A stretch of 64,000 nucleotides of DNA from Miscanthus floridulus. Its lineage: Eukaryota > Streptophyta > Magnoliopsida > Poales > Poaceae. Below the pieces are notes generated by a model that ran no database searches, had not been told where the DNA came from, and was given only the letters and a program-made list of their open reading frames with translations. How positions within the stretch are numbered: position 1 is the stretch's first letter; each line of letters opens with the position of its first letter. The translations under genes were made by a program, and so were the position numbers. Positions 10,893-22,809 of the stretch are shown here, piece by piece. The stretch is from assembly GCF_019320115.1 (NCBI RefSeq), contig NC_089582.1:118008657-118072656 (forward strand), written 5' to 3'.

Positions 10893-13144
10893 ATGGTGGA
10901 GGCATCGCCGGAGTCCGGCGCCGCGGCGGCCGGAGGTGCGTCTGGTATGGCGCCGCCGCGGAAGGGGAAGTCGTGCAAGGGCTGTCTCTACTATTCGTCA
11001 GTGCTCAAGTCCCGCGGCTACAACCCAATCTGCGTTGGGATCCCCCGCTCCATCCCCCAAGGTCACAAACCCTAACCCGATACGCCGGAACTCTGCAATC
11101 TGTTTGATTGATATTTGCGGCCCAATCCAAAATTTGTGTACTTTTGGATGCGAATTTGTTTCTTTCAAAGTTGAAAGAAAAAAATCTGACTTGAATTACG
11201 CCTGATCCGAAGATCTCACGAGGTTATTGATGATTTGGTGTGTTAGTTCCTAACTACGTGGTGGATGAGCCTAAGGAGGAGGCGACGGCGCAGGGGCATG
11301 ATCTCAGGCGGTTCAGGTACGGGTGCGCGGGTTACTCCATGTTCGTGGACAACAGGGACGGCCAGGGTGGTGAGAGCGAGGGCAAGACGTTGCTGCCGTA
11401 TTGCAGGGGCCTCGAGGTTGGTTTTCCTCTCCTTTTTACAGTCTGAGAATCTCTGAACTTAGCAGCTTTCCTTTTTTTTCCCCAATGGCCCAATGCAGCT
11501 GCCAGCATGTGTATCTGATTTGTTTGTATTAAATTTCATATCTTCGAAACATAGCAAGGTAAGAGTGATTAGAACATAGTACAGGGCCACGATTTTTTTC
11601 TCCAGATTTTGATCTAGCAGATAGTCTTTCATACTGAAATTATGGGCTAACCAATGAGTATTTCTCTGCATCCTTCTCTTAATGCAAGATTTGTTGATAT
11701 TCCGACAAATCAGCAATCCAAATGTCTCAAGTAGGAACAGGATTCACAGTAGATTTATGAGCTCTAATTCCAAAATTAACTACATGGATGCATGATAATG
11801 CTAGTGCATATACAACCTTACAAGGAGATACAGATTTACTGTTGCCCTTATATTTGCTATTCCTTCTGAAAGTGTCCTTTTCCATACCGCCGGTAACCGT
11901 TTTATATTGACCTTTTTATGGAATCTTGATATCCTTTTGAGTGTTTTTTTTTTCTGCCTACCATCAGCATCATATGAAGAACACCCAATCTGACCTAACC
12001 CTGTAATATGATCTCACCTTTTGACTGCCTCATGCACTACAAAGAATCACTGTTTTGATTCCTAATCACCCTGAAAAGATTCTTGCATTTTGTGGGTGTG
12101 ATATTCATCAGCACATGTGACTTCTGTGAATCCTTTACCTCAACCCCACTGAATACGAATGAACTCAACATTAAAAAAAAAAACTCCATATGCTTTGCTG
12201 TGAGATTATGTTTTTGAGTATGATTTGCTCTTTGAATATGAATGAACTTTCTACCTCTTAATACATGTAACTTTTAGGATTCACTGATAGGCATACCATA
12301 CATTTTCTATTTGTTGAAGCTTCTCATAGGATAAGCTTATGTGCACAGTCCTAACAGGAGTGCGAAATGTCCCTGCAGTTATTGGTGGACAGCAGATTGG
12401 TCGAGCAAAAACCATCGACAGCTGAACAAGCTCTAGCACATGTTGCAAAGGATGGTATGTGAAGTTTTCTGTTGATGTTATATCTAGTGGTTCATCCTCT
12501 TCTAATTTCATCCCCGGTGACCCTACGTTAAAGATGGAATGATTTGTTCCTACTGAGCACATTAGGTTCGACATGGACTATACTTTGAACAAAAGTCAGC
12601 TGCAGTGTTATATCCAAATATGGTATAGTACGTAGGATCATTTCATTTCATTTGATAAATGCAGACAGGAGCTGACTGTATTACTACTATACTATTATGC
12701 CATGTTGTTATGATGTTTAGTCAAAATGATCTATCATCCTGAAAGTTTTGGTTTTATTTTTATTTTCTGGTCTTTTGTTTTTGTTGCTCTCAGCGAACTG
12801 TTTCTGGAGTTGATCTTTTGTTTGGAGACTGAACTTATCCTAGTAATGTCTTCATGTTTCTTTTAGCAGCAGCTACCACCCGCTCTCACCAACAAGGACA
12901 ACAGAGACCTGCAAACTTGTCGAGGCAGGAATTCTTGGAAAGGAAAGTTACTGTTCATACCTCTTCTTGATCCCCATCCCCCACTTCGATATATTGCCTT
13001 GCTGATTTTTATGGATGTTGCAGGTTTAAGAGGAGTGCTGGACTGGTCGCTTCAGGTGTTGCAAAGAATCTAAACAAAACAGCCCATTATATCAAGGAAA
13101 ATATTCAGGACATATTGTACCCTGATCGTCGCCCACCAAAGTAG
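10893..13144 (+). CDS. DUF8204-type small conserved plant protein, five exons, damaged intron-4 donor
   Basis: Exons are 10893-11061, 11247-11416, 12379-12454, 12867-12942 and 13024-13144, giving 203 aa. The start follows a purine-rich leader and is the first ATG in frame. The protein has an Ala/Gly-rich N-terminus, then CKGCLYYSS (Cys28, Cys31), an ICVGIPRSI segment, RYGCAGYSMF and LPYCRGLE. These Cys motifs suggest a small metal-binding fold. The C-terminus is a charged helix (LVASGVAKNLNKTAHYIKEN). The function is unknown to me. I place it in the DUF8204 group from memory of plant homologues. Four junctions use GT-AG and keep frame. The intron after exon 4 begins GAAAGTT instead of the expected GTAAGTT, so correct splicing there is doubtful. 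A weak alternative (donor GTTACT at 12947, acceptor AAG at 13030) would keep frame with a small change. The long second intron (962 bp) holds nothing recognised. Confidence 0.8.
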
Positions 13145-13770
13145 TAGCCATGCCGAGGGACTGAGGGATCATCTAGCTCAGGTTGAGAGCTGAAGAAATG
13201 GCTTGCTGCTGGAAACCTTACATAAGGACTACCTGAGTCGATCCATCGATCTTATAGTCTCAGTAAGAAGCAGCTCCAGTTTCGTCACTGATTTTTAAAA
13301 ATGGAGCCTTTCTGGGATACCAACTTTCTTCACTTGATCGTATCAGCCATGCTTATCAACCATGATATAGTGTTTTTCCCTCACAACAAAACAGCATCTG
13401 CCGGCTTATAAGCCACAGAAACGATCAAGCGAACAGGGTGCTTGTAATTTACGGCTGCATATGTACATGCAAATAACTTGCTGCGTGTTTGAAGCGAAAA
13501 TCAGATTTCGTTTGGTGTATTGATGAATAATGTCAACAAGTCACAGTGCAGTTCAAAGGGGTGAAAGATTTTTCATTCTCCTGCTGCTAACCGGAAGGCG
13601 ATGATATTTCCTCGTCGTCACTTAAGCGACACTTTTTTCTTTTAAAATTTCACATTCAGAGTCACATCTCATGTTCAGAGTTGCAAATGGTAATCGCCTT
13701 ACTGAAAGGTAGGAGATAAATCTTGTTCACTAGGTTCGAAATGAATATAGATTAATCGTTCATTGCTTTA
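13145..13770 (+). other. 3' UTR and downstream spacer of the DUF8204-type gene
   Basis: This segment follows the TAG stop and probably holds the 3' UTR. A short motif at about 13400-13440 (GGCTTATAAGCC..CAAGCGAACAGGG) looks like the end of a grass hAT-type MITE. No coding frame or canonical poly(A) signal can be assigned with confidence. Confidence 0.4.
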
Positions 13771-13960
13771 GGACCTGTTTGTTTATCTCTCAGCTTATAT
13801 AATCCAGCTTATAAGATGCGGAAGATAAGCTACTAGTAGTTTTGTAGCTTTAGGAACATATAAGCTGGGGCTTTTGGATACAAGCTTATAAATTGGGTGT
13901 TTGTTGAACACACGATGGATTATAAGAAAGTTTATATAAGCAGGAGGGTAAACAATCAGT
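13771..13960. mobile_element. Small MITE-like inverted repeat
   Basis: The left arm (about 13777-13803, TTGTTTATCTCTCAGCTTATATAA) and the reverse complement of the right arm (about 13929-13955) share TTGTTTA..CTGCTTATATAA with mismatches. GCTTATAA motifs recur inside. This resembles non-autonomous hAT-type MITEs of grasses. No target duplication was found. Confidence 0.5.
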
Positions 13961-14040
13961 ACATGTGCTCTTTACTCCTTATTACCAGATACGAGATATG
14001 GGTGTTATGTAAAAATAGAAGAACTCAGCCAGGTTGGTAT

Positions 14041-14160
14041 GTTCAGAATACATAGAACTAGATATTAGTCCACTATTTATTAGAACTAATCAATGGGCTC
14101 CTTTTAGGGTTTGTTCAGATTGCATAGAACTAGATATTAGTCCACTCGTTTTCAGAACTA
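14041..14160 (+). repeat. Direct repeat of about 33 bp, 73 bp apart
   Basis: The phrase CATAGAACTAGATATTAGTC occurs at about 14050 and again at about 14123. Both copies are preceded by GTTCAGA-type wording and followed by CACT. The spacing suggests a local duplication inside an old MITE. Confidence 0.7.
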
Positions 14161-16970
14161 ATTCGTGTTAATTAGTGAACTAGTAAGGGTAGTCATGGTC
14201 CAGAAACTATGAAATGGTCTCCAAGTAGACATAACATATAGAAACAACATTCACGATGGATAGTTTCTTCAAAATTAAATTTTGCATAATCAAATGTCTT
14301 CTCTCTTATATCATCTATCAATTACGTCTCTTCATATCTTTACTCGTGCAGACATAGTTTTCTATATAAAAAAAACGTTTTATTTTCTCTCTTCATTAAC
14401 TACAATGCCACATTATCATTTTGCTTAGAACAACTCCCAGAGACTCTTTATATCCTATTTGATTTATAGGAATAGAGATTTTGGTGAAACAAAAATACTC
14501 TCCGACCATATCTTTAAATGGATCGCCAACTATAGACATCCTTTGTTCCGATTACTCGCTATCTGAAGATGGAAACCAGCCACGGCCAGTGGGGCGTGTG
14601 GTCGTCGACTCGTGGTCGCCGGGGACAACGGCCGACGGGCGGGCGCACCGGACGCCCGACCCGACGGTGAGCCTGACATGCCATCACGTGACATCAGTCG
14701 CATGAAAGATCCGTGCCCAGTAAATGCTTCACCTACTCCTGCCATCGCCCTCTGTCGCCCCCACGCTCCTTCCTGCCTGGCTGCCTCCCGTTCCTCTCTG
14801 TCACGGCTCAAACGGCGTGCTCGGAACGTGGCTCAGCTGGCCAGCTGGGCGTTTTCTGAATTTCCGTTCTGCATTTGATCAAACATTAATATTTATAATA
14901 TGTAATAAATATTATAATAGACTTATTTGAAGACAAATATTAATATTATTTTTATAAACTCAATTGAATATAAAAAGTTTAAGAAAAGGAGAGAGATGTA
15001 GACGATGGAGCAGGGAGAAGCACGTACAGCTACGAACTGGCGAGCTGCTGGGTGCTCCTGGCTGGTGTCATGCCACTATGAAAAGTGTTCACTCATGAAG
15101 CATTACTCTGAGCATTGACCTGAAGCAGGCCAGGCCATGCAACGGTACCGTATCCATTGAAAAAATAAATCTGACGCTGCCATTCTGTACTTGAGGCTGG
15201 AAACAGAGGGAGGGAAACACCGCTGCAACTTTTCTCAGATGATTTGTGCAAAAGGTGCAAATTATTCGGCCTTTCTCAGACACAAGGAAAGCAGCCCGTA
15301 GGTCTTGCAAAGAGAGGTGTCCCCCGGACCCTGGTGATCTCCACGCTCCTGCTGATTGCTGCCACTGCCACTCATCAGGTGCTAAGGGTCAGGGCTCAGC
15401 AAACGCATGGCATCATGACCCGACGCCATCAAAGATGCCTGGTGTTTGAACGAACGTTTAAAAGGCGGACGAAATCTAGCGACGTGTGCTGCTGTAAAAG
15501 TTCGAAAGTGAGAAAGCATCAAAGCAGGCCCGACCATTATTATCTTTTTTTTTTAAAGAGAGGCCATTGCTCAGCGCCTCAGCGTCAAAAGGTGAAAGAG
15601 GCGCCCACTGATTCTATTTATCTTTAAAGTCCACTCCTGAGTCAACTGGTTGTCTCTGTAGTGCGTCTCTGCTTATTTTTTACTTGATCCGATGTTACCA
15701 AATCTGTTATAGTGAAGATCCAAGTGGTACATTGGAATGTTCCCTTCCTGAGAATGTACTGGCTAGGGAGTATTTTAGTGTAATGTAACCTCTTCATCCG
15801 CAGCCCTATGCAAAATAATGAAGATGCAAGCAGCATTTTTGTGAGGCTGTGCTTGCATGAAAGCATAATAGCAAAATAATTCGTCACACAAGAGATCTAA
15901 TGCACCTTACAATGCAAAGGATCGTAATCTTCTTGGTCCATTCCACGATCGCCCATTTCATGCTTAAGTGAATTCGAAGAGTCGTGGTATAGCCCTATCT
16001 CCAAGAATTTTTGGAGTTGGTCATTACCTGACTAAAAAAGAGAGAGAGCTAGTGGTGTGGGCACACTGAAGGTATTCGATTGAGAAAAGAATACAATTTT
16101 AGCATCTGATTAGATCAAATTATATTGAGTTTAGTCCAATTTATATTAAAACTTATCATTATTTATAATACCAAATAAGTGTCATTAGATTCATTATAAA
16201 ATATATCTTCATGATACACTTATCTTATGTTATAAATACTGATATACTTTTTCTATATCCTAGTCAAACTGTAGAAAGTTGAACTACGGATAGAGGTGGA
16301 ATTGCATCATTTTCGGACCAAGGCAGTATATTAAATGGCTGCACTTATCGGTATTCTTTTTAAATTATCCAGTGTTTTAGTTTATTTTTCAAGGACAAAG
16401 GGCTTCGTACCGCTTGCTTGGAGGCTAGCGTTTCTTCGGAAGCAAAGCTAGAGGAGAAGCGGCAAACGAGGAGGCAATGATTCGCACGTGTGGTCCGCTG
16501 CTCACGAAGCAACGATCTCCTTCAGGCTTGGAAGCGAGCCCTGTTCGGTTAGCCGTACTTTTTAAATAAAATAATAATATTTTACTCTCACAGAGAATCA
16601 GTAAACAATACTTTTTAGCCTGTCTTTTCAGCAAAAGCAAGATAAACAAAAGCCACTCAAACCACCCCAAAACACACTGCAACAACATTTTCCCTCCAAA
16701 AAACACTGTAGCAAGTGCTTGGTCGGGGACTCGGGGTAGGTGCCGGCGAGCCTAACGCAACGTTCGAATCGCCGCAGCTTCTCCTGGTGCTAGTAGAAAA
16801 AAATTACCTTCCACCCATCACGAAAATGCGGAGAAAGCAACGCGAGAAGGGACCGAAACCCTCCACCACGGGCCACGGCACCGCCGCCGCACTGGGCAAC
16901 GAGCACGACGCGTTTGGCCGAACACCACATGACCACACCGGGGGGGGGGGGGGCACGCAGAGAACACAGC
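14160..16970. other. Intergenic DNA, no gene recognised
   Basis: Short frames occur (for example 14530-14811 minus and 15244-15627 plus), but none has a recognisable domain, start context or exon structure. The GC-rich patch at 14570-14840 could be a gene-fragment relic. At 16537-16650, CCCTGTTCG..CAGC wording resembles a decayed hAT-type MITE. A run of 14 G lies at about 16940-16953 and may be error-prone in assembly. Confidence 0.4.
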
Positions 16971-16973
16971 TTA

Positions 16974-17246
16974 GGCCATGTTTAGATGCCTCAAATTCCA
17001 GAATTTGACACTATACAAAAGAAGATTCCTCATCACATCAAATTTACGGTACATGCATGGAGTACTAAATGTTGACGAAATCAAAAACTAATTGCACAGT
17101 TTGGTTGTACTTTGCGAGACGGACATTTTGAGTCTAATTAGTCAACGATTGGACAATTATTATCAAATAAAAACAAAACGCTACAGTGTAGCTACAGTGC
17201 CCGTTTTTCAGGCGGCGCCCAATCAGGCAGCGAACTAAACGTGGCC
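16974..17246 (+). mobile_element. Tourist-like MITE copy 1 (TTA target duplication)
   Basis: The element starts GGCCATGTTTAG and ends CTAAACGTGGCC, near-perfect terminal inverted repeats. It is flanked by TTA at 16971-16973 and 17247-17249, the 3-bp duplication expected of PIF/Harbinger (Tourist) insertions. The internal wording (TACGGTACATGCATG, ACTAATTGCACAGTTTG) is shared with the copies at 17414 and 22567. Length is 273 bp, with no coding capacity. Confidence 0.85.
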
Positions 17247-17413
17247 TTAATTTTGTTGGCAGCCGCCAGCCAGAGGAGGAGGATGGACGAGGACGACAGC
17301 GGTCAGTCATCAGATCATCTTCATTAAAGAAACAGAGGCCGACTGACTGGCCGAGGCGAGGAGCACGCACGTCGCTGCGTCAGGACGGGAGAACAAAAAG
17401 AGTAAACAAACAA

Positions 17414-17680
17414 GGCCGCGTTTAGTTCAGGCCAGAGTTGGCGCCGTCTGAAATACAGTTGCACTGTAGTATACTGTAACATTTCGTTTGTATTTGATAA
17501 TAATTGTCCAAACATTGACTAATTAGGCTCAAAACGTTCGTCTCGCAAAGTACAATCAAACTGTACAATTAGTTTTTGATTTCATCTATATTTAGTACTT
17601 CATACATATACCGCAAATTTAATGTGATGGAGAATCTTCTTTTTGCATAGTGCCAAATTCAGGAAACTGGAGGAACCCAA
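17414..17680 (-). mobile_element. Tourist-like MITE copy 2, opposite orientation, right end decayed
   Basis: It starts GGCCGCGTTTAG and contains the reverse-complement wording of copy 1 (GTACAATTAGTTTTTGATTTC, GTGATGGAGAATCTTC). The expected right terminal repeat is replaced by AAACTGGAGGAACCCAATG, so the end is approximate. It lies about 167 bp from copy 1 in inverted orientation. Confidence 0.75.
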
Positions 17681-17689
17681 TGCGTGCTG

Positions 17690-18391
17690 CAACAGTGCGG
17701 TAGTATTTGAATCCAATCCAGCCAGCCAGACAGCTGAGAAAGCGAGAGAGCCTCCTTGTTCCTGAGGAGGCCACGGCACCCCAACCCTTCTATAGCTCTA
17801 GCGGCTGATTGCTGGTTTCTAGACTGATAAGTTTGATCAGTGTTGGTTTGTTAGGAGAGAAAAATACTGTTCACTATCTGATAAGTCCTGGCTGAAACCA
17901 ATAAGCGAACAGGTTGTAGAGCCTTTTATCTGCGTGCCATTACGAAAGATGATTTTGATCTACACGCCACTAAAAAGTTTGAACATATTCTGATGCCATG
18001 ACGCTAAACTTTTTTTTTTTTTTTGCCTTCCACGCCATTGGTCAGGCCCACCGGCTAGAGAAAGAAGGGTATTTTAGGCATCGTCACTGGTCGAGCCCGT
18101 ATATTAGGGTTGTCAAACTATGAAAATCTAACAGAAGGTAGACGGAATGGTGTGAAAGATAAAAAAGTTTAACGACATTGATGTGCGTTTAAACTTTTTA
18201 ATGAGATATGGTCTAGAGCATCTTTGGTAACGGCTTACGGCTAAAAGGCTCTATAGTCTAGCGCCTCCCTCCTCCTCCCCTCTCAAACCACTCCACTAAT
18301 CCGGTTCCCTTCCCACCTGCGCTAGCTTCTTCGTCTTGCTTTGAGCTGCCGGCGACCTGCTAGCTACCTGTGGTGCCTGGTGGCGGTGGCC
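17690..18391. other. Upstream region of the subtilase gene with MITE debris
   Basis: The block at about 17800-17925 (GGCTGATTGCTGG..AATAAGCGAACAGG) looks like a worn hAT-type MITE. The block at 17935-18220 contains inverted wording (TTACGAAAGATGATTTTGATC.., AAAGTTTAACG) around a T run and is probably another decayed element. A CTATAGTCTAG motif at about 18251 might serve as a TATA-like element for the gene at 18392, but this is a guess. Confidence 0.35.
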
Positions 18392-21300
18392 ATGGCTGCC
18401 CCGCTGGTCTTCTTCTTCCTGCTGCTGCTTCGGCTTGGTCCTTCTTCTTGCAGCAATGTGAGCGAGCCTGAACGGAGTCCTGTGCACTAGTGGTTCAGCT
18501 TCCCGATCCACGACTGGTTCTTGCCTTGAATGATGCGGTTCCGTTTCCTGCAGGTGTACATTGTGTACATGGGGGAGAGGAATCCCGAGCTGCACCCGGC
18601 GCTGGTCCGGGACTCGCACCACGGCATGCTCGCCGCCCTTCTCGGCAGGTGAGGCCACCACTCGTCGACCCTGTCGATTGACTAGTATTTACGATGCCCG
18701 TGCCCCTAACGAGTCACGGTGTCGAGCTCTGCAGCGAGCAGGCGGCCAAGGACGCCATCCTTTACAGCTACAGGCATGGCTTTTCCGGGTTCGCCGCCGT
18801 GCTGACGGACAGCCAGGCGGCGCGGCTCGCCGGTGAGCTCACACTTCGCTAGTCTCGTGTCTCGTTCTGCTCAGTCCTTTCGCTTCCATGTGAGTGTGTG
18901 TGTGTGTGTGACGTTGACAAAACCCCTGCTGGTCTCCTGTGTGTTCTGGCTCAATTTGAACTGTGGTATCAAAGATTCGCCTGGGGTTGTGCGAGTGGTG
19001 CGGAATCGTGTTCTTGACCTGCACACCACCAGGAGCTGGGATTTCATGCGAGTGAATCCGTCGCACTCGGTTGGAATCCTCTCAGAGAGTAGATTCGGTG
19101 AGGATTCCATTGTTGGTGTGCTAGACACTGGTGAGGCGATTTCCCTTCATATTTTTTTCTTCTAGTAAAGTTACTAGTAACAACTGGGATTAGGACTGAC
19201 ATTTCAATTCGAAGACTGAGGTATCCTGGTGGCTCGCACTTTGCAGGAATATGGCCAGAGTCGGCCAGTTTTAGAGACGACTGCATTGGCGAGGTTCCGC
19301 GACGGTGGAAAGGGCAATGCGTCGCCGGGGACAGGTTCAATGCTTCCAACTGCAACAGGTTGGCCCTGCGCTTGGGTTTCTTTCACCTTACTATTTTGCC
19401 TGCAAAAAACAATTTCACTGTCTTAAATAAGAGTGGGAGAATTCTACTGGTGGGGTTGTCCTCGTAGTGACTTCAAATTCATGATAGGATAGGAAAATAA
19501 TAGGCGCGAAATGGTACATCAAAGGGTATGAAGCCGAGTACGGGAAGATGAACACCACCGGCATCTATGAGTTCATGTCTGCCAGAGACGCCGTTGGGCA
19601 TGGCACGCACACAGCCTCCACTGCTGCTGGCGCTCTGGTAGCGGATGCAAGCTTCAGGGGCCTTGCCAGTGGTGTTGCAAGGGGAGGGGCACCCAGGGCA
19701 AGACTGGCAGTTTACAAAGTGTGCTGGGCCACCGGGGATTGCACTTCTGCAGATATCCTTGCTGCTTTTGACGATGCCATACATGACGGCGTCGATGTGC
19801 TCTCAGTGTCCCTGGGCCAAGCACCACCACTCCCTGCATATGTCGATGATGTCCTGTCAATTGGATCCTTCCATGCTGTCGCGAGAGGGATTGTTGTGGT
19901 CTGCTCCGCAGGAAATTCTGGGCCTTATTCAGAGACGGTCATCAACTCGGCGCCATGGATTGTGACCGTTGCTGCTGGCACCATTGATAGGACTTTCCTC
20001 GGAAAGGTCACCCTAGGCAACAATAGCACCTATGTGGTAAGAGTTTCATTCATCTGAAGTTTTGGGCTGTAATGCAAGGCTCATATGCAAATATTTGTGC
20101 TCACATTCTGATGTCTGATGGTGCAGGGTCAAACACTGTACTCTGGAAAGCATCCTGGAAAAAGCATGCGCATAGTCTATGCTGAAGACATTGCATCTAA
20201 TAATGCAGACGATACAGATGCAAGGTAAACTTTGTCATCCTCAATCTCTTCTGATCAAACCTTTAGCTCGACTTCCGTATTGGCTGATGTCTTTGCAGAA
20301 GCTGCACTGCAGGATCTCTGAATTCTACTCTAGTGAAGGGAAATGTGGTGCTTTGCTTCCAAACAAGGGCACAGAGATCAGCTTCAGTGGCAGTGGAGAC
20401 TGTCAAGAAAGCTCGTGGCGTTGGAGTTATCTTCGCCCAGTTCTTAACTAAGGACATTGCATCTTCTTTCGATATTCCCAGTGTTCAAGTAGACTATCAA
20501 GTTGGAACAGCTATACTCGCATACACTACTAGCATGAGGTATGCAAACAGTGCTGCACGTGTTTCAACAGTTACAACAATCTAGCAATATGCTGTTGCTG
20601 TCGGCAACTTTCCATTAATTTCTATTTTCCATACACAGAAACCCAACAGTTCAGTTTGGCTCAGCAAAAACAATTCTTGGAGAACTGATTGGCCCAGAAG
20701 TTGCATATTTCTCTTCTCGGGGTCCAAGTTCTCTGTCCCCCTCTGTTCTGAAGGTAAAAGATCTCCTCCAGTTCAACAGTTGACCAAACTTCTACATTAG
20801 TACCTGTCCTAGTTGGCTGAAAAAACCCTGCACCTTCTTCTGCAGCCAGACATCGCTGCTCCAGGTGTCAACATTTTGGCCGCATGGACTCCTGCTGCTG
20901 CCATATCATCAGCCATTGGATCTGTGAACTTCAAGATTGATTCAGGAACCTCGATGTCCTGCCCACACATTTCAGGAGTTGTTGCTCTCCTCAAATCAAT
21001 GCATCCTAATTGGAGTCCTGCTGCAGTAAAATCAGCACTTGTCACAACAGGTAATTCGTCATCTGCTTCTCTAATCAAAGAAGTTTTGAGCCTAACAAGT
21101 CAACACATTTGCAGCCAATGTCCATGACACATATGGGTTTGAAATTGTATCCGAGGCGGCACCCTACAATCAGGCGAACCCATTCGATTACGGAGGTGGT
21201 CATGTGGATCCAAACAGGGCTGCACACCCCGGTCTTGTGTATGACATGGGGACATCTGACTATGTGCGCTTCCTTTGCTCCATGGGCTACAACGTCTCGG

Positions 21301-21683
21301 CCATCAGCTCCATGACTCAACAGCATGAGACCTGTCAGCACACACCAAAGACGCAGCTGAACCTGAACCTGCCATCCATCACTATTCCCGAACTGAGGGG
21401 CACGCTTACTGTATCAAGAACAGTCACAAACGTTGGCTCAGCCTTGTCGAAGTACAGAGCTCGTGTGGAAGCTCCTCCAGGGGTGGACGTCACCGTGAGC
21501 CCCTCACTCCTGACCTTCAACTCGACTTTGCGAAGGTTGACGTTCAAGGTGACATTCCAGGCCAAACTGAAGGTGCAAGGGAGATACAACTTCGGCAGCC
21601 TGACATGGGAGGATGGCGTGCACACCGTGAGGATCCCTCTGGTGGTTCGGACGATGATTAGTAAGTTCTACGTCAATTCATGA
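18392..21683 (+). CDS. Subtilisin-like serine protease (plant subtilase, SBT3-like), 11 exons
   Basis: Exons: 18392-18457, 18554-18648, 18735-18832, 18975-19130, 19247-19358, 19493-20036, 20127-20224, 20299-20538, 20639-20753, 20846-21050, 21115-21683. All introns are GT-AG and the frame stays open for 765 aa, the usual family length. Order: signal peptide (1-21, Leu/Phe-rich), I9 inhibitor prodomain ([17 protein letters not shown]), S8 catalytic domain with Asp137 (VLDTGIWPES), His212 (GHGTHTAS), oxyanion Asn317 (SAGNSGP) and Ser544 (GTSMSCPH), a PA-like insert (about 390-480), then a fibronectin-III-like tail ending in VRIPLVVRT. It should be secreted to the cell wall and mature by prodomain cleavage. 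Many exons plus the [12 protein letters not shown] and [14 protein letters not shown] wording favour the SBT3 group over intronless subtilases. No lesion was seen, so it is probably functional. Its natural substrate cannot be inferred. Confidence 0.93.
18893..18910 (+). repeat. (GT)n microsatellite in subtilase intron 3
   Basis: An 18-bp GT run lies in the intron between exons 3 and 4 of the subtilase gene. It is a simple repeat with no evident role. Confidence 0.9.
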
Positions 21684-22097
21684 GCTATTGTGTGTGTCAG
21701 TGTGTGTTTATTACCTTTCGCTCACCACCGGTGATGGTGAGACAGACAAGATGTAACCTGCTAATTTCTCCCGATTCTAATGGCATTGGTGATTGGTTGG
21801 GGTTCCTTGACTAGAATTCGATTACTGATTAAGATGAACAAAGTGCTAACCTTGACACAGAGAAATTGAATCTTTCATTTGTTTGTGGTAAATCGTAACT
21901 TTCTCTTGTTACACAAGAATGAGGGTGAATTGACAAAGCATCCCAATCTAGCACATACCTACCCCAGCAAGCACAATGATATTGTAATGTCTCAGTGTTA
22001 AGAATTGGTAGCGGAGTATGTGAATCTGGTGAGACGGCCAGCAATCAATCTAATTCGGTTGGGAACAGAAGAGGTCATTACACATGAGAGGCACGCT

Positions 22098-22466
22098 TCA
22101 GGACTTGGCGCCGTCGCTGGGCTTGGTATCGGCGGAGTCGTCCTTGCCGCCGGAGCCTGAGGAGGCCGCGTGGGCGGCGAGGGCCTTGTCGTACGCGTCG
22201 AGCTCGTCGAAATATATGTCCCAGACGCAGCGGACGCAGCCGCTGCCGCAGCAGTCGCCCGGGAGAGGCTTCTCGGGCGGCAGCGGCAGCGGCGTTGGCG
22301 CGGGCGCGGCGTCGGGCTTCGCGGTGCCGCCGTCGCGAGAGGTGGCCGAGGCCATGGGCGTCTCGGGCGGGAGGCAGTGGCGGCGGCGGAGGAGGAGAGG
22401 GCGCGTCGGCCCGGGCAGGAGAGGCAGCAGGATCGGGCCCGGGACACGGACGACGGCGCCCAGCAT
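22098..22466 (-). CDS. Oxidoreductase-like (OXLD1/UPF0651-type) small protein
   Basis: A single-exon frame of 122 codons starts at an ATG at 22466. The N-terminus is rich in Arg, Leu and Pro with no acid residue before residue 35, which suggests an organellar targeting peptide. A second ATG at residue 38 (MASATSRDGG) is a possible alternative start. The core is PPEKPLPGDCCGSGCVRCVW (residues 63-82), then DIYFDELDAYDK. The C-C-x3-C-x2-C pattern (Cys72, 73, 77, 80) is the hallmark of the oxidoreductase-like domain found in mitochondrial OXLD1/UPF0651 proteins, whose biochemical role is not settled. The tail is Ser/Lys/Asp-rich. The 3' end lies 414 bp from the subtilase stop, converging on it. 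Only 50 bp separate the ATG from the end of a PIF/Harbinger element, so promoter and 5' UTR have probably been displaced. Confidence 0.85.
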   Translation of the reverse strand: MLGAVVRVPGPILLPLLPGPTRPLLLRRRHCLPPETPMASATSRDGGTAKPDAAPAPTPLPLPPEKPLPGDCCGSGCVRCVWDIYFDELDAYDKALAAHAASSGSGGKDDSADTKPSDGAKS

Positions 22467-22566
22467 ACAGCCCCTCGCTCGTCGAAAGGGGAGGAGGGGG
22501 ACGGTCGCGGAGGCAAGGGCGTGTTTGTTTTTATGGCCCCAGGCAGGTCAGCCCAAGGCAAGCTAA

Positions 22567-22809
22567 GGACCTGTTTAGATTCCACCTAAAAACTAAAAAT
22601 TTTTAAGATTCCTCGTCACATTAAATCTTACGGTACATGCATGAAGTATTAAATATAGGTAAAAAGAATAACTAATTGCACAGTTTGCCTATAATTGACG
22701 AGACGAATCTTTTAAGCCTAAATAGTCCATAATTGGATAATTTTTGTCAAATACAAACGAAAGTGCTACAGTAGCTGAAAGCCAAAAATTTTCAGAACTA
22801 AACACACCC
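22567..22809 (+). mobile_element. Tourist-like MITE copy 3 (TAA target duplication)
   Basis: It begins GGACCTGTTTAG and ends CTAAACACACCC, with internal TTACGGTACATGCATGAAG and ACTAATTGCACAGTTTG matching copies 1 and 2. TAA flanks both ends (22564-22566, 22810-22812). It sits just inside the left end of the PIF element, so it is younger than that insertion. Confidence 0.85.

Noticed and set aside
22170..22606. Plus-strand and alternative minus-strand frames over the OXLD1-like gene
   Set aside because: They are shadows of a GC-rich gene. Only the 22098-22466 minus frame contains the conserved Cys motif.
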